64,000 nucleotides of DNA from assembly GCA_030433805.1 (NCBI GenBank), contig JARUXA010000004.1:62001-126000 (forward strand), given 5' to 3'. Position numbers and translations under genes: made by a program. The notes beneath the pieces were generated by a model, which did no database searches, was not told the DNA's origin, and worked only from the letters and a program-made list of their open reading frames with translations. This DNA is from Sphingomonas sp. PsM26 (GTDB lineage: Bacteria; Pseudomonadota; Alphaproteobacteria; Sphingomonadales; Sphingomonadaceae). Shown here piece after piece: positions 17,034 through 33,480 of this stretch (position 1 is the first letter of the stretch; the number at the start of each line of letters is the position of its first letter).

Positions 17034-18389
17034 ATGCTGACACCCGAACAAGCGCAGGATCGCGCTGCCGATATCGTTGCCCGCGCCGCTGCTGCGGGCG
17101 CTGACGCCGCCGACGCCGTTTATGCCGCGGATATGTCGCTCGACATATCCGTCCGGCTTGGTGCGCTCGAGGATGTCGGACGGTCTGAAAGCGCGGACCT
17201 TGGGTTGCGCGTCTTCGTCGGCAAGCGTTCGGCGAGCGTTTCCACCTCCGACCTTTCGGAAGACTCGATCAGCGCGTTGGTCGAGCGAGCGGTGGCGATG
17301 GCGCGGGAAGCCCCCGAAGACGCCTGGGCCGGACTCGCGCCCAAGGAACGCCTGATGCACGGCGCACCGCCGATGTTGGACCTCGACGACGGTGGCGAGG
17401 CATCGCCCGAGAGCTTGCGCGAAGCGGCGCGTGCGGCGGAAGATGCGGCGCGTGCGGTGCCCGGTGTCACCAATAGCGAAGGCGGCTCGGCCAGCGGATC
17501 GCGGTCGATCTGGGCGCTCGCGACCAGCCACGGGTTCGCCGCGGCCTATGCGGCAACGGGCTACGGCCTCTCCGCCAGCGTCCTGGCGGGTGCAACCGAG
17601 GGCGGCGGCGAGATGGTGCGCGATTATGCGTACAGCTCGGCGCGGCACCGGCGCGCGCTCGAAGCCCCGGAAGCGATCGGCACCAAGGCCGGCGAGCGCG
17701 CGGTGGCGCGGGTCAATCCCGGACGGCTCGCCAGTGGCCCGATGTCGGTGGTGTTCGATCCGCGTGTCGGGTCGAGCCTGCTCGGGCATCTGGTCGGCGC
17801 GATCTCGGGCGGCGCGATCACGCGCAAGACGAGCTTCCTGCTAGACGCGCTGGGCACCCAGGTGTTTTCGACCGGCGTGACGATCCTTGATGATCCGCAT
17901 CGTCCGCACGGGCTGCGCTCTCGCCCGTTTGATGGCGAGGGGCTGCCGGTCAGCCCGTGCGCGATCATCGAGCACGGCATGCTGGAAGCGTGGCTGCTCG
18001 ACAGCGCATCGGCACGGCAATTGGGGCTCGAGCCGACCGGCCATGCCGCACGCGGCGTCGGCGGCGCTCCGGGTGTATCGCCGAGCAACCTCCACATGGT
18101 CGCGGGGAAGATGCCGGTGCAGACGCTGATTGGCGACATTGCGAGCGGTGTGTTCGTCACCGAGCTGATCGGCATGGGCGTCAACGGCGTGACCGGCGAT
18201 TATTCGCGCGGCGCTGCCGGGTTCCGGATCGTCGACGGGCAGATCGCCGGACCGGTCGCCGAATTCACGATCGCGGGCAATCTGCGCGACATGTACCGCA
18301 ACCTCACGCCCGCCAATGATCTCGAGTTCCGCTATGGCACCAACGTCCCCACACTCCGGGTCGAGGGGATGACCGTCGCCAGTGGTTGA
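17034..18389 (+). CDS. pmbA: TldD/PmbA-family protein, PmbA type
   Basis: A 451-residue member of the TldD/PmbA (U62) family. In E. coli the TldD-PmbA pair cleaves unfolded leader peptides (microcin B17, CcdA). PmbA-type members lack the HExxxH metal site found in TldD, and none is visible here. Typical segments are MSLDISVRLGALEDVGRSE, DLGLRVFVGKRSASVSTSD and, near the C-terminus, the GVNGVTGDYSRGAAGF glycine-rich signature followed by IAGPVAEFTIAGNLRDM. It overlaps the next gene by eight bases, so the two are probably co-expressed. The TldD partner is not in the window. Confidence 0.92.
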   Translation: MLTPEQAQDRAADIVARAAAAGADAADAVYAADMSLDISVRLGALEDVGRSESADLGLRVFVGKRSASVSTSDLSEDSISALVERAVAMAREAPEDAWAGLAPKERLMHGAPPMLDLDDGGEASPESLREAARAAEDAARAVPGVTNSEGGSASGSRSIWALATSHGFAAAYAATGYGLSASVLAGATEGGGEMVRDYAYSSARHRRALEAPEAIGTKAGERAVARVNPGRLASGPMSVVFDPRVGSSLLGHLVGAISGGAITRKTSFLLDALGTQVFSTGVTILDDPHRPHGLRSRPFDGEGLPVSPCAIIEHGMLEAWLLDSASARQLGLEPTGHAARGVGGAPGVSPSNLHMVAGKMPVQTLIGDIASGVFVTELIGMGVNGVTGDYSRGAAGFRIVDGQIAGPVAEFTIAGNLRDMYRNLTPANDLEFRYGTNVPTLRVEGMTVASG

Positions 18390-19161
18390 GGCGGGACTGA
18401 CCGACGCGGTTGCCGCGGTCGTCGCGGAGGCAAGCGCGCTCGCGCTGCGGCAATGGCGCACCGATTTCGTTCGCTGGGAGAAGAGCCCGGGCGATCCGGT
18501 GTGTGCGGTCGATCTGGAAGTGAATGCGCTGTTGCGCGACCGGCTGAGCGCGCTGCTCCCCGATGCCGGGTGGCTTTCCGAAGAAACGGCGGACAATGCC
18601 GACCGCCTGGGCTGCACGCGGCTGTGGGTGGTCGACCCGATCGATGGTACGCGCGATTATATTCGCGGGCGTGACGGTTGGGCGGTGTCGGTCGCGCTGG
18701 TCGATGCGGGGCGTCCGGTGATCGGGGTGCTCGACGCGGGCGCGCGCGGGCAGGTGTTTCGTGCTGAGCTGGGGCAGGGGGCGTGGCGCAACGCTGCACG
18801 GATCGCGGTCGGTGACCGGCAGGAGTTCAGCGGGTCGCGTGTGCCGACCGACGCCTTACCGAAGGTCGATCGCGATCTGGTCGTGGTGGCGAAACCCAAT
18901 TCGATTGCCCTGCGCATTGCGATGGTTGCGGCGGACGAGGCTGATCTGGTCGCGACCTTGCGCTGGGGCTGGGAATGGGACGTTGCCGCCGCCGTGCTGA
19001 TCGCCGCTGAGGCGGGCGCGCGGGTTACCGATGCGCTGGGGCAGCCGCTCGCGTTCAACACGCCGCGGGCGCAGGCGTTCGGAGTGGTGACGTGTGTGCC
19101 GGGGATCCATGCTGCTGCGATCGAGCGGTTGCGGGAGCGGGCTGTGGCGCTTTCTGGTTGA
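18382..19161 (+). CDS. Inositol-phosphatase-family enzyme, probably 3'(2'),5'-bisphosphate nucleotidase
   Basis: A 259-residue Mg-dependent phosphatase of the IMPase/CysQ superfamily. Metal-site motifs are complete: WLSEETADN, DPIDGTRDYIRG and the distal WEWDVAAAVLIAAEAGARV. Length and the DPIDGTRDYI form suit CysQ-type 3'-phosphoadenosine phosphate phosphatases, but inositol-1-phosphatase or histidinol-phosphatase activity is also found in such proteins. Translation appears to start at GTG 18382 inside the end of pmbA (eight-base overlap), implying coupling. Confidence 0.85.
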   Translation: MVEAGLTDAVAAVVAEASALALRQWRTDFVRWEKSPGDPVCAVDLEVNALLRDRLSALLPDAGWLSEETADNADRLGCTRLWVVDPIDGTRDYIRGRDGWAVSVALVDAGRPVIGVLDAGARGQVFRAELGQGAWRNAARIAVGDRQEFSGSRVPTDALPKVDRDLVVVAKPNSIALRIAMVAADEADLVATLRWGWEWDVAAAVLIAAEAGARVTDALGQPLAFNTPRAQAFGVVTCVPGIHAAAIERLRERAVALSG

Positions 19162-19183
19162 GATGGCTGAGGGGGGCTTTGCT

Positions 19184-19320
19184 GCACGGCCCCACCCCAA
19201 CCCCTCCCCTGAAGGGGAGGGGCTTAAGAAGACAAGAGAATCTCCCCTCTGATTCAGGGGAGGGCCTTAGCGACATATTCTCCCCTCCCCTTCAGGGGAG
19301 GGGCTGGGGGTGGGGCCGTG
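19184..19320. repeat. Cluster of G/C-rich palindromic repeats
   Basis: Two long units face each other at 19184-19227 and 19280-19320. Both are built on CGGCCCCACCCC, AACCCC and the hairpin CCCCTCCCCTGAAGGGGAGG. A shorter related hairpin (CTCCCCTCTGATTCAGGGGA) lies between them. The same element pair recurs between rpoC and rpoB. It lies between two genes that end toward each other and may also serve as a terminator region. Confidence 0.8.
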
Positions 19321-19345
19321 TCTCACCGAGAACCAACCTTGCCCC

Positions 19346-19894
19346 TCACGCAATAACCTCCCGCATCTCTCCCGGCGCCAGCCCCTCGATCGTCCACTCC
19401 CCGATCCGCCACCGCACCAGCCGCAAAGTCGGAAACCCCACCGCAGCGGTCATGCGGCGCACCTGCCGGTTACGCCCCTCCCGGATCGTCAGCGAGATCC
19501 ACCCATCCGGCACACTCTTGCGAAACCGCACCGGCGGGTCGCGCGGCCATAACGCCGGATCGGCAATCCGCTCGACCTCGGCCGGCAGCGTCATCCCGTC
19601 CTTGAGCGCCACCCCCTTGCGCAGCGGCGCCAGCGCAGCGTCGTCCGGGTCGCCCTCGACCTGGATCAGATAAGTTTTGGGCAGCTTGAATTTCGGGTCC
19701 GCGATTCGCGCCTGCAATCGCCCGTCGTCGGTCAGCAGCATCAGCCCCTCGCTGTCACGGTCCAGCCGCCCCGCGGGATAGACCCCCGGCACCGCGACAT
19801 AGTCGGACAGCGTCGCGCGCGGGGTGGGGGACTTCGCGTCGGTGAATTGCGACAGGACGTCATAGGGTTTGTTGAGCAGGATCAGGCGGGCCAT
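19346..19894 (-). CDS. rluE: 23S rRNA pseudouridine synthase, RluE-like
   Basis: A 182-residue pseudouridine synthase of the RsuA/RluB/E/F family. The catalytic aspartate is in [17 protein letters not shown], and the KTYLIQVEG strand and [19 protein letters not shown] segment near the C-terminus are typical. It lacks the N-terminal S4 domain, as RluE does, and matches RluE's short length; RluE modifies U2457 in 23S rRNA. It lies downstream of rpoC on the same strand but beyond a strong terminator, so it is probably transcribed separately. Confidence 0.88.
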   Translation of the reverse strand: MARLILLNKPYDVLSQFTDAKSPTPRATLSDYVAVPGVYPAGRLDRDSEGLMLLTDDGRLQARIADPKFKLPKTYLIQVEGDPDDAALAPLRKGVALKDGMTLPAEVERIADPALWPRDPPVRFRKSVPDGWISLTIREGRNRQVRRMTAAVGFPTLRLVRWRIGEWTIEGLAPGEMREVIA

Positions 19895-19921
19895 CGCCGT
19901 GCCTTACGCGCAAGGCGCGCA

Positions 19922-19967
19922 TAAAAAAACCGCCGCCCGGGGCTGTCCCGGACGGCGGCTTTTTTTT
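19922..19967 (-). terminator. Intrinsic terminator of rpoBC (bidirectional form)
   Basis: A perfect-looking stem of CCGCCGCCCGGG against TCCCGGACGGCGG is flanked by an A-run on the left and a T-run on the right, so it can terminate in both directions. It lies 30 bases after the rpoC stop. Confidence 0.92.
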
Positions 19968-19997
19968 CGGATCAGGCGCGAGACCCGAACGCGGAGG

Positions 19998-24290
<4,293 letters not shown>

Positions 24291-24303
24291 ATCTGAACTC
24301 CTT

Positions 24304-24412
24304 AGCCCCTCCCCTTCAGGGGAGGGGTTGGGGTGGGGCCGTTATGTTTTTCGGGCGAAGGCGTGTGCTGCACGGCCCCACCCCCAACCCCTCCCCTGAA
24401 GGGGAGGGGAGC
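24304..24412. repeat. Facing palindromic repeats in the rpoB-rpoC gap
   Basis: Two inverted copies (24304-24342 and 24370-24412) carry the same CCCCTCCCCTTCAGGGGAGG hairpin and the GGGGTGGGGCCGT arm as the cluster at 19.2 kb. They occupy nearly the entire intercistronic space, so they are transcribed within the rpoBC mRNA. Confidence 0.85.
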
Positions 24413-24419
24413 TATCCGT

Positions 24420-28604
<4,185 letters not shown>

Positions 28605-28617
28605 GGAGTTTTTGCCC

Positions 28618-28716
28618 TCAAGCTCTAAATTCGTGCCCGGAAACGCCCGGGCGGGCACGCCGAAAACGCAAAAAGCCGCATGTCCTCCACAGGGGTGGAA
28701 CGACAGCAGCTTTCAT
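28618..28716 (-). CDS. Possible 32-residue leader peptide in the rpoB 5' leader
   Basis: An ATG at 28716 opens a short frame ([18 protein letters not shown]..., ending GHEFRA) that stops 13 bases before rpoB. It runs through a terminator-like hairpin, the arrangement expected of a leader peptide. Only a weak GAG lies upstream, and the residue content suggests no particular amino-acid signal. The frame may be fortuitous. Confidence 0.25.
   Translation of the reverse strand: MKAAVVPPLWRTCGFLRFRRARPGVSGHEFRA
28670..28714 (-). terminator. Attenuator-like hairpin in the rpoB leader
   Basis: Read on the minus strand, AAAGCTGCTGTC pairs with GACATGCGGCTTT (one bulge), with an inner CCAC/GTGG stem. 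Five T residues follow, then GCG and four more T. It lies between the rpoB promoter and the rpoB start, about 75 bases before the ATG, and could reduce readthrough into rpoBC. Confidence 0.6.
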
Positions 28717-28799
28717 GCGTCTCGTGAAACCACAATCCCAATACGATCGACATGCTGCGCGACGGCACGTCATTTCCCGAAGACTGTGGTGGAGTGCGC

Positions 28800-28828
28800 C
28801 ATATAGGGACGGGGTCCGAACCTGTCAA
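28800..28828 (-). promoter_or_regulatory. Sigma70-type promoter of rpoBC
   Basis: On the minus strand TTGACA (28828-28823) and TATATG (28805-28800) are separated by 17 bases. The predicted start near 28793 gives a leader of about 190 nt to rpoB. Confidence 0.75.
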
Positions 28829-28940
28829 ATCATGGGGTGACAAGGCTTCATGTCTAACCAGGCGGTGAACGGAACATCGCGTGCGGCGGGTTGGGCGGGC
28901 CAATTCGAAGCGCCGCTTTGGCGGTTGCCCGATTGTCGCT

Positions 28941-30197
28941 ATGGGCGATCGCGTGAAAACCATCTCCAGCACCGCTCCCGTCGCGTTCGCGCTCCTTCTG
29001 GCACCCGCAGCGGTCGCGCAGACGTCTGCGCCTGCGACCCCGCTTCCCGATCTCGACGGATTTAGCCTCCCTTCCTCGCGTCCGACGCCGCGGATTGCCC
29101 CGGATGCGCAGCCGACCACCGGTGCCACCGCGCCGCGTCCAGCGCCCACTCCTACGCCATCCGCGCCTGTGGTCGCCGCACCCGCGCAACCGCCTCGCGT
29201 CGTACCGACCGTGCGGGTTACGCCCGTACCGCGTCCGGCGACTGCGCCACGCGTGACGGTGCCCGAACGCCCTGCGCCGGTCGCTACGCCCGCTCAGGCG
29301 CCGAGGCCGACACCGGTCGCGCCCGAACCACTACCGACGCCCGCGGCGCCCGAACCGTTCCCAACCGCAATCTCCACCCAGCAGCCGGTAGCCTCGCCCG
29401 AGCCTGTCGCGGCCAGTTCGACACCGGTTGCTACGGCAACGCCGCAACCCGCAGGGCAGGGCAATGCGCGGTCATCGTGGTTCGCCCTCGTAGCGGGGGG
29501 CATTGCGGTCGCGCTCGGGGCTGGGGCGTTGTTTCTGTGGCGACGGCGGAGGGGCGAACCGAAGGCTTCAAACTCAGAGGACGCCGGGGCCATCGTAACC
29601 GATGACGCGGCGCACGACCCGGTCGACGTCGCTCCCGCCCCGCGTGCGGTACCGACCCCGCGCACCGATGCCCCCCAGGCGCAACGCGCGCGGATCGAGA
29701 TCGATTGCGTCGCGACCCGTGGCGGGACCAACCTGCTGAGCGTGGCGGTCGATTACCGGATTATCGTCCGTAACGTCGGAGATGCGCTGGCAACCGGGAT
29801 CCGGGTCGATATCCGGCTGCTCGGGATGGGGACGCAGCATGATGCGCTGCTGAGCGCGCTGTTTGCGATGCCGATCGAGAAGTCGATCGCCGCGCCGTTC
29901 GACCTGCCGCCGGGGACCGCGGTCGATCTGGGCGGGATGGCGATGCACCCCAAGGACACGATCGAGACGGTCGAGATCGGCGGGCGGCGGATGGTAGTGC
30001 CGCTGCTCTCGGTCAACCTGCGCTATGGCTGGCCCGATGACGCGACGGGGGGCGGCGAGGGGCAGACTGCGCGGCCGTTCGTCATCGGGGTCGACCCGGG
30101 GACGGGGGGCAGGCTCCAGCCGTTCCGGCTCGATGCCGCCGCGCGGATGGTCCAGAACGTTGCGATCATCGCGTACACAGACGGCGTTACCACTTGA
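28941..30197 (+). CDS. Proline-rich exported/membrane protein with C-terminal beta domain
   Basis: 418 residues, no family recognised. It has a signal peptide (TISSTAPVAFALLLAPAAVAQ), then about 150 residues very rich in proline and alanine (TPTPSAP, PVATPAQAPRPTP), consistent with a periplasmic spacer. A transmembrane helix (SSWFALVAGGIAVALGAGAL) ends in WRRRRGE. The last 180 residues look like a beta-sandwich domain (RIEIDCVATRGGTNLLSVAV, VRNVGDALATGIRVDIRLLG) of the kind found in conserved-repeat/CARDB-like modules, which from the charged stop-transfer sequence may face the cytoplasm. It lies divergent from rpoB and just before the palindrome of the DUF2975 operon. Confidence 0.75.
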   Translation: MGDRVKTISSTAPVAFALLLAPAAVAQTSAPATPLPDLDGFSLPSSRPTPRIAPDAQPTTGATAPRPAPTPTPSAPVVAAPAQPPRVVPTVRVTPVPRPATAPRVTVPERPAPVATPAQAPRPTPVAPEPLPTPAAPEPFPTAISTQQPVASPEPVAASSTPVATATPQPAGQGNARSSWFALVAGGIAVALGAGALFLWRRRRGEPKASNSEDAGAIVTDDAAHDPVDVAPAPRAVPTPRTDAPQAQRARIEIDCVATRGGTNLLSVAVDYRIIVRNVGDALATGIRVDIRLLGMGTQHDALLSALFAMPIEKSIAAPFDLPPGTAVDLGGMAMHPKDTIETVEIGGRRMVVPLLSVNLRYGWPDDATGGGEGQTARPFVIGVDPGTGGRLQPFRLDAAARMVQNVAIIAYTDGVTT

Positions 30198-30198
30198 C

Positions 30199-30243
30199 CC
30201 CATATCGTTTATCGATAATCTATACATCGATAAACGATATGGG
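30199..30243. promoter_or_regulatory. Perfect 18-bp palindromic operator before the DUF2975/XRE operon
   Basis: The arm CCCATATCGTTTATCGAT (30199-30216) and its exact complement (30226-30243) flank a 9-base AT-rich centre. It starts two bases after the upstream stop codon and ends six bases before the next ATG, so a bound protein would cover the promoter or the ribosome binding region. The XRE-type regulator encoded in the operon is the natural candidate ligand. Confidence 0.75.
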
Positions 30244-30249
30244 TGGCAA

Positions 30250-30774
30250 ATGGTGGGACATGACCGGGTTCTGAGCGCAGCACGGCTGATCCTGCGCGGC
30301 TTTCTCCTGATCAACGTCGCGGCGGGGGTGTTGTTCGCGGTCGCGATCCTCGTCTCGTTTCCGATGAGCGGCGCGCTGCTCGCACGGCTGACATACAAAT
30401 ACGGGCCGACGATGGATGTCGCGGCGATTGTGTGGGGGATACGGCTGCTGATGCTGGCGTCGATCGGTGCCGCTGTCGTGCTGCGGCGGATCTTCCTGGC
30501 GCTGCTCGCGATCGTCGACACGGTGCGTGCAGGCGATCCGTTTACCGAGGCCAACGCCGTACGGCTCCAGACCATCGCTTGGGGAATGCTGGTTTTGCAA
30601 GTGCTCGACCTCGGGCTGGGGGCGTTCACCGGCTGGGCACGGCTGATGCGGTTCGATTTCGTCGACTGGAACCCGTCGTTCAGCGGCTGGATCACCGTGC
30701 TGATGCTGTTCGTGCTTGCTCGCGTATTCCGGCGCGGCGCAGAAATGCGCGACGATCTGGCGATGACGGTCTGA
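30250..30774 (+). CDS. DUF2975 family membrane protein
   Basis: 174 residues with about four transmembrane helices (ILRGFLLINVAAGVLFAVAI, IVWGIRLLMLASIGAAVVL, IAWGMLVLQVLDLGLGAF, GWITVLMLFVLARVF). The central VDTVRAGDPFTEANAVRLQTIAWGML is the DUF2975 hallmark. In many bacteria such proteins are encoded with a YozG-like small XRE regulator, as here, but their function is unknown. The ATG at 30250 is only six bases from the palindrome, and its ribosome binding site is weak (GGTGG). The stop overlaps the regulator start by one base. Confidence 0.85.
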   Translation: MVGHDRVLSAARLILRGFLLINVAAGVLFAVAILVSFPMSGALLARLTYKYGPTMDVAAIVWGIRLLMLASIGAAVVLRRIFLALLAIVDTVRAGDPFTEANAVRLQTIAWGMLVLQVLDLGLGAFTGWARLMRFDFVDWNPSFSGWITVLMLFVLARVFRRGAEMRDDLAMTV

Positions 30775-30992
30775 TGCCGGTCGTCGTCACATTGGACGCG
30801 ATGCTCCACGAGCGGCGGATGACGCTCACCGAGCTCGCCGCCGCGGTCGATCTGACCGTCGTCAATCTGTCGATCCTCAAGACGGGCAAGGCCCGCGCGA
30901 TCCGTTTCTCGACGCTCGAGGCGATCTGCGCAGCGCTCGACTGCCAGCCGGGGGATATCCTGCGGTTCGAAACAGAAGGGGAAACAGCATGA
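30774..30992 (+). CDS. Small XRE/YozG-like HTH regulator
   Basis: A 72-residue Cro/CI-type DNA-binding protein consisting of little more than the helix-turn-helix domain: MLHERRMTLTELAAAVDLTV, NLSILKTGKARAIRFSTLEA and ALDCQPGDILRFE. It overlaps the DUF2975 gene (TGATG) and the following membrane gene (ATGA), so all three are translationally coupled. It is the likely autoregulator acting on the palindrome at 30199-30243. Confidence 0.88.
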   Translation: MPVVVTLDAMLHERRMTLTELAAAVDLTVVNLSILKTGKARAIRFSTLEAICAALDCQPGDILRFETEGETA

Positions 30993-31798
30993 AGCGCTTT
31001 TTCGCGAATTGGGCGGGCGGGTTCGTCGATGGCACGAAGGCGATGCGCGCATTGCCGTGGCTCGTCGCGGGGATGATCGCGATCGAACTGGTGCAGCACG
31101 TGATTGAAGTCCGCACCGGCTTTTTCTCGACCGATCCGGCGGTCCGCAAGGCCGCGAGCATGGCACCGGAGCGGATGGCGCTCGGCTGGCCCAAGATGTT
31201 CGCGACCTGGGGCCTAGCGTTCTTCGCGGTGCGCTTCCTCGTGCTGGGGGATGCGGGCGCGGCGCTGCGCGTGCCCGCGCTGGCGTGGCGGCGCTATGCG
31301 GGGGTGGTGCTGTTCCAGTTGGTCCCGGCGCTGGCGATCATCTATGCCGAGCCGATCCTCGCGGCGCTGGGGGCTGCGCCAGGCGCGCAGCCGGTGATGG
31401 GGGTGCGTCTCGTCTTCGGGCTTGGTCAGCAACTGCTCGAGCCGCTGCTGCTGCTGTGGTTCGTCAACGCCGCGATCGGAACGACCGGCGTCGGTCCGCT
31501 TGAGTCCGCGCGCGCGACCGGCTGGTGGTATTTCGCCGTCTTGCCGATGGTTTTCGTCACTCGGTTGCCGTTCAGTGCCGTACATCAGGGGCTCAATCGC
31601 TACGCGAGGGGGCAGTCCGCGGGCGTGACGTGGGGAATGCTCGCGCTCGACGCGGTGCTGGTCAGCATCATGGTGGTGATGATCGCGGCGGTGCAACTGC
31701 GCGCGGCGCGGTTTGTCGCGGAACGGCGGGGGGTGCGGATGCTGGCCGAGCAGCCCCGGCCTGTCATCGCAAATGCGCCGCCTCTTCGATCGCGGTGA
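30989..31798 (+). CDS. Polytopic membrane protein of unknown function
   Basis: 269 residues with five or six hydrophobic helices (for example ALPWLVAGMIAIELVQHVI, YAGVVLFQLVPALAIIYAEP, LDAVLVSIMVVMIAAVQLRA). It starts within the stop region of the XRE gene (ATGA overlap), making it the third gene of the palindrome-controlled operon. No domain is recognised. The genes around it suggest a shared membrane-related role with the DUF2975 protein, but that is inference. Confidence 0.75.
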   Translation: MKRFFANWAGGFVDGTKAMRALPWLVAGMIAIELVQHVIEVRTGFFSTDPAVRKAASMAPERMALGWPKMFATWGLAFFAVRFLVLGDAGAALRVPALAWRRYAGVVLFQLVPALAIIYAEPILAALGAAPGAQPVMGVRLVFGLGQQLLEPLLLLWFVNAAIGTTGVGPLESARATGWWYFAVLPMVFVTRLPFSAVHQGLNRYARGQSAGVTWGMLALDAVLVSIMVVMIAAVQLRAARFVAERRGVRMLAEQPRPVIANAPPLRSR

Positions 31799-31946
31799 GG
31801 CACGGGTCGGAACGAAATGAGCACTTGCTCCGCTTGGAGTGGCATGGGGAGGTCCGGCAGAAAGTCAGCAACGGACGCATGGTTCAGCGTACCGGGACGA
31901 GCGACCACAGATAGTCCCGTCGATCGCGTCTTAGCCGGTCGAAACC

Positions 31947-32366
31947 TCACGGTGCTGGATGAGCAGGCGTCATCAACGCGTCGATCTTGCTCTTGGGCAT
32001 GTTGATCAAAAGCCCGTTCTTGTTCTTCGCGACGGACGAAAAATCTACTTCGACGCTACCGACCGCGCTTGCCACGGTCGCAAAGCCTTTGCCGACCGTC
32101 TCGATTCTGCCGACGAGAAGGCCCTTTTCGTCATGGACCTCTAACCCTTGCACGATGTCCTTGGGCGACGCCGGGACCGCACGCATCGTCGATCGGTCCG
32201 AGTCTGCGACGCCGACGTAGAAATCCCGGAAATTTTGCTGCTGGTTGAAATCCCGCGTGCCGCTGTTGTTCGGCCCATTTCCTTGTCCTGAAGGCCCTTG
32301 TTGCGCTTCGGCAGAGGGTGTCGGAACGAGAATAGACGCGATCATACCAAGAAAAGCTCCACGCAT
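31947..32366 (-). CDS. Small exported protein, possibly PRC-barrel-like
   Basis: 139 residues from ATG 32366, which has a strong GGAGGAAGGA site directly upstream. A signal peptide (MRGAFLGMIASILVPTPSAEA) is followed by a Gln/Gly/Asn-rich linker. A compact domain with DIVQGLEVHDEKGLLVGRIE and SVEVDFSSVAKNKNGLLIN recalls PRC-barrel-like proteins, which is only a structural guess. It stands alone between two convergent or unrelated neighbours. Confidence 0.7.
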   Translation of the reverse strand: MRGAFLGMIASILVPTPSAEAQQGPSGQGNGPNNSGTRDFNQQQNFRDFYVGVADSDRSTMRAVPASPKDIVQGLEVHDEKGLLVGRIETVGKGFATVASAVGSVEVDFSSVAKNKNGLLINMPKSKIDALMTPAHPAP

Positions 32367-32938
32367 TCCTTCCTCCCAGGCTGACCAGTATTTCGTATCG
32401 GTAGCGTATCGTGATTCTGAACTGTCAACAATAGTCCAAAGCGACAGGTCAATAAGGCAGCACGTGGCAACTCTATACGAGCCCATCGGGAGGTCGGTCG
32501 TGTGATTAATTGTCAGAATGGGGGCGGGATGGTGACGTGCAAGGAACAGACCCACGGTGCAGCGATGGCGTCGAGCGGCTAGCTGGTAATGTTACCGCAG
32601 CGCGTTGGCGTCCGGTTGCCTGCAATCTTGGCGCTTGAGCCGGCCGCTGTGCCCTTGCGCGAGGCTTTCCCTAGCGACATCGGCTTCGCCTTTGCTTCTG
32701 TCATCTAGGCCCGAACGGATGGTGTAGTATTCGGCGTCGGCAGGCCCTTCGAAGGGCAGGGTTTGGATCGCGAGGCAATGCGGGCGCTATTCTCTGCGAG
32801 GCACTTCCCCACCCCAACCCAGCTTCGGGTCGGCCATGTCCCCGGCATGACCTGAATAGCGCGGGGCGCTGTTCACCCGACGCTCCTGAAGGGGGGGCTT
32901 GAGGCTCGTCCCGCACAGGCCCGTCACCCCCCAGACGC
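32367..32938. other. Gene-free stretch between the exported-protein gene and rplL
   Basis: I see no supportable gene here. The part next to 32366 is comparatively AT-rich and must contain the promoter of the exported protein. The remainder has short hairpins but no repeat family shared with the rest of the window. Confidence 0.5.
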
Positions 32939-32974
32939 AAAAAGGGCGACCCCTTCGCAGGGGCCGCCCTTTTC
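32939..32974 (-). terminator. Intrinsic terminator of rplJL
   Basis: The stem GGGCG-CCCCT/AGGGG-CGCCC with one mismatch and a TCGC loop is followed on the minus strand by a five-base T-run (AAAAA at 32939-32943 on the plus strand). It lies about 60 bases after rplL, separating rplJL from rpoBC. Confidence 0.88.
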
Positions 32975-33032
32975 GGTTCGAACCGAGGTCCGGAAGGGAA
33001 GGGCGCCGGTTGCCCGCCGCCCTTCGCTTGCC

Positions 33033-33410
33033 TTACTTGACTTCGACGGTCGCGCCAGCTGCTTCGAGCTGGGCCTTGATCTTGGCTGCTTCGTCCTTCG
33101 AAACGCCTTCCTTGACGGCCTTGGGAGCCGACTCGACCAGCGTCTTTGCTTCGGTCAGGCCGAGCGAGGTGATCGCGCGGACTTCCTTGATGACGTTGAT
33201 CTTCTTGCCACCGTCGCCGGTGAGGATGACGTCGAATTCGGTCTGCTCTTCAGCAGCCGGTGCTGCTGCGCCGCCGCCAGCTGCCGGAGCTGCTGCGACT
33301 GCTGCTGCGGCCGAAACGCCCCACTTCTCTTCGAGCATCTTCGACAGGTCTGCTGCTTCGATGACGGTGAGGGCCGAAAGCTGGTCAACCAGCGCGTTGA
33401 GGTCTGCCAT
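33033..33410 (-). CDS. rplL: 50S ribosomal protein L7/L12
   Basis: The 125-residue stalk protein that recruits translation GTPases. The N-terminal dimerisation part ([20 protein letters not shown]) leads into an Ala/Gly-rich hinge ([20 protein letters not shown]). The conserved C-terminal domain follows ([59 protein letters not shown]). ATG 33410 is chosen because L7/L12 begins at this point in all relatives. It is co-transcribed with rplJ, 70 bases upstream, and ends at its own terminator. Confidence 0.99.
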   Translation of the reverse strand: MADLNALVDQLSALTVIEAADLSKMLEEKWGVSAAAAVAAAPAAGGGAAAPAAEEQTEFDVILTGDGGKKINVIKEVRAITSLGLTEAKTLVESAPKAVKEGVSKDEAAKIKAQLEAAGATVEVK

Positions 33411-33480
33411 GTGTAGTCTCCAGTAACAGGGGCATCGCCCCATGGTTTCAGTTCAAAAGATCTCGAATACCCGACAGATG

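Noticed and set aside
32701..32940. Minus-strand frame upstream of the rplL terminator
   Set aside because: Arginine/proline-rich frame typical of random high-GC DNA, without start signals or similarity.
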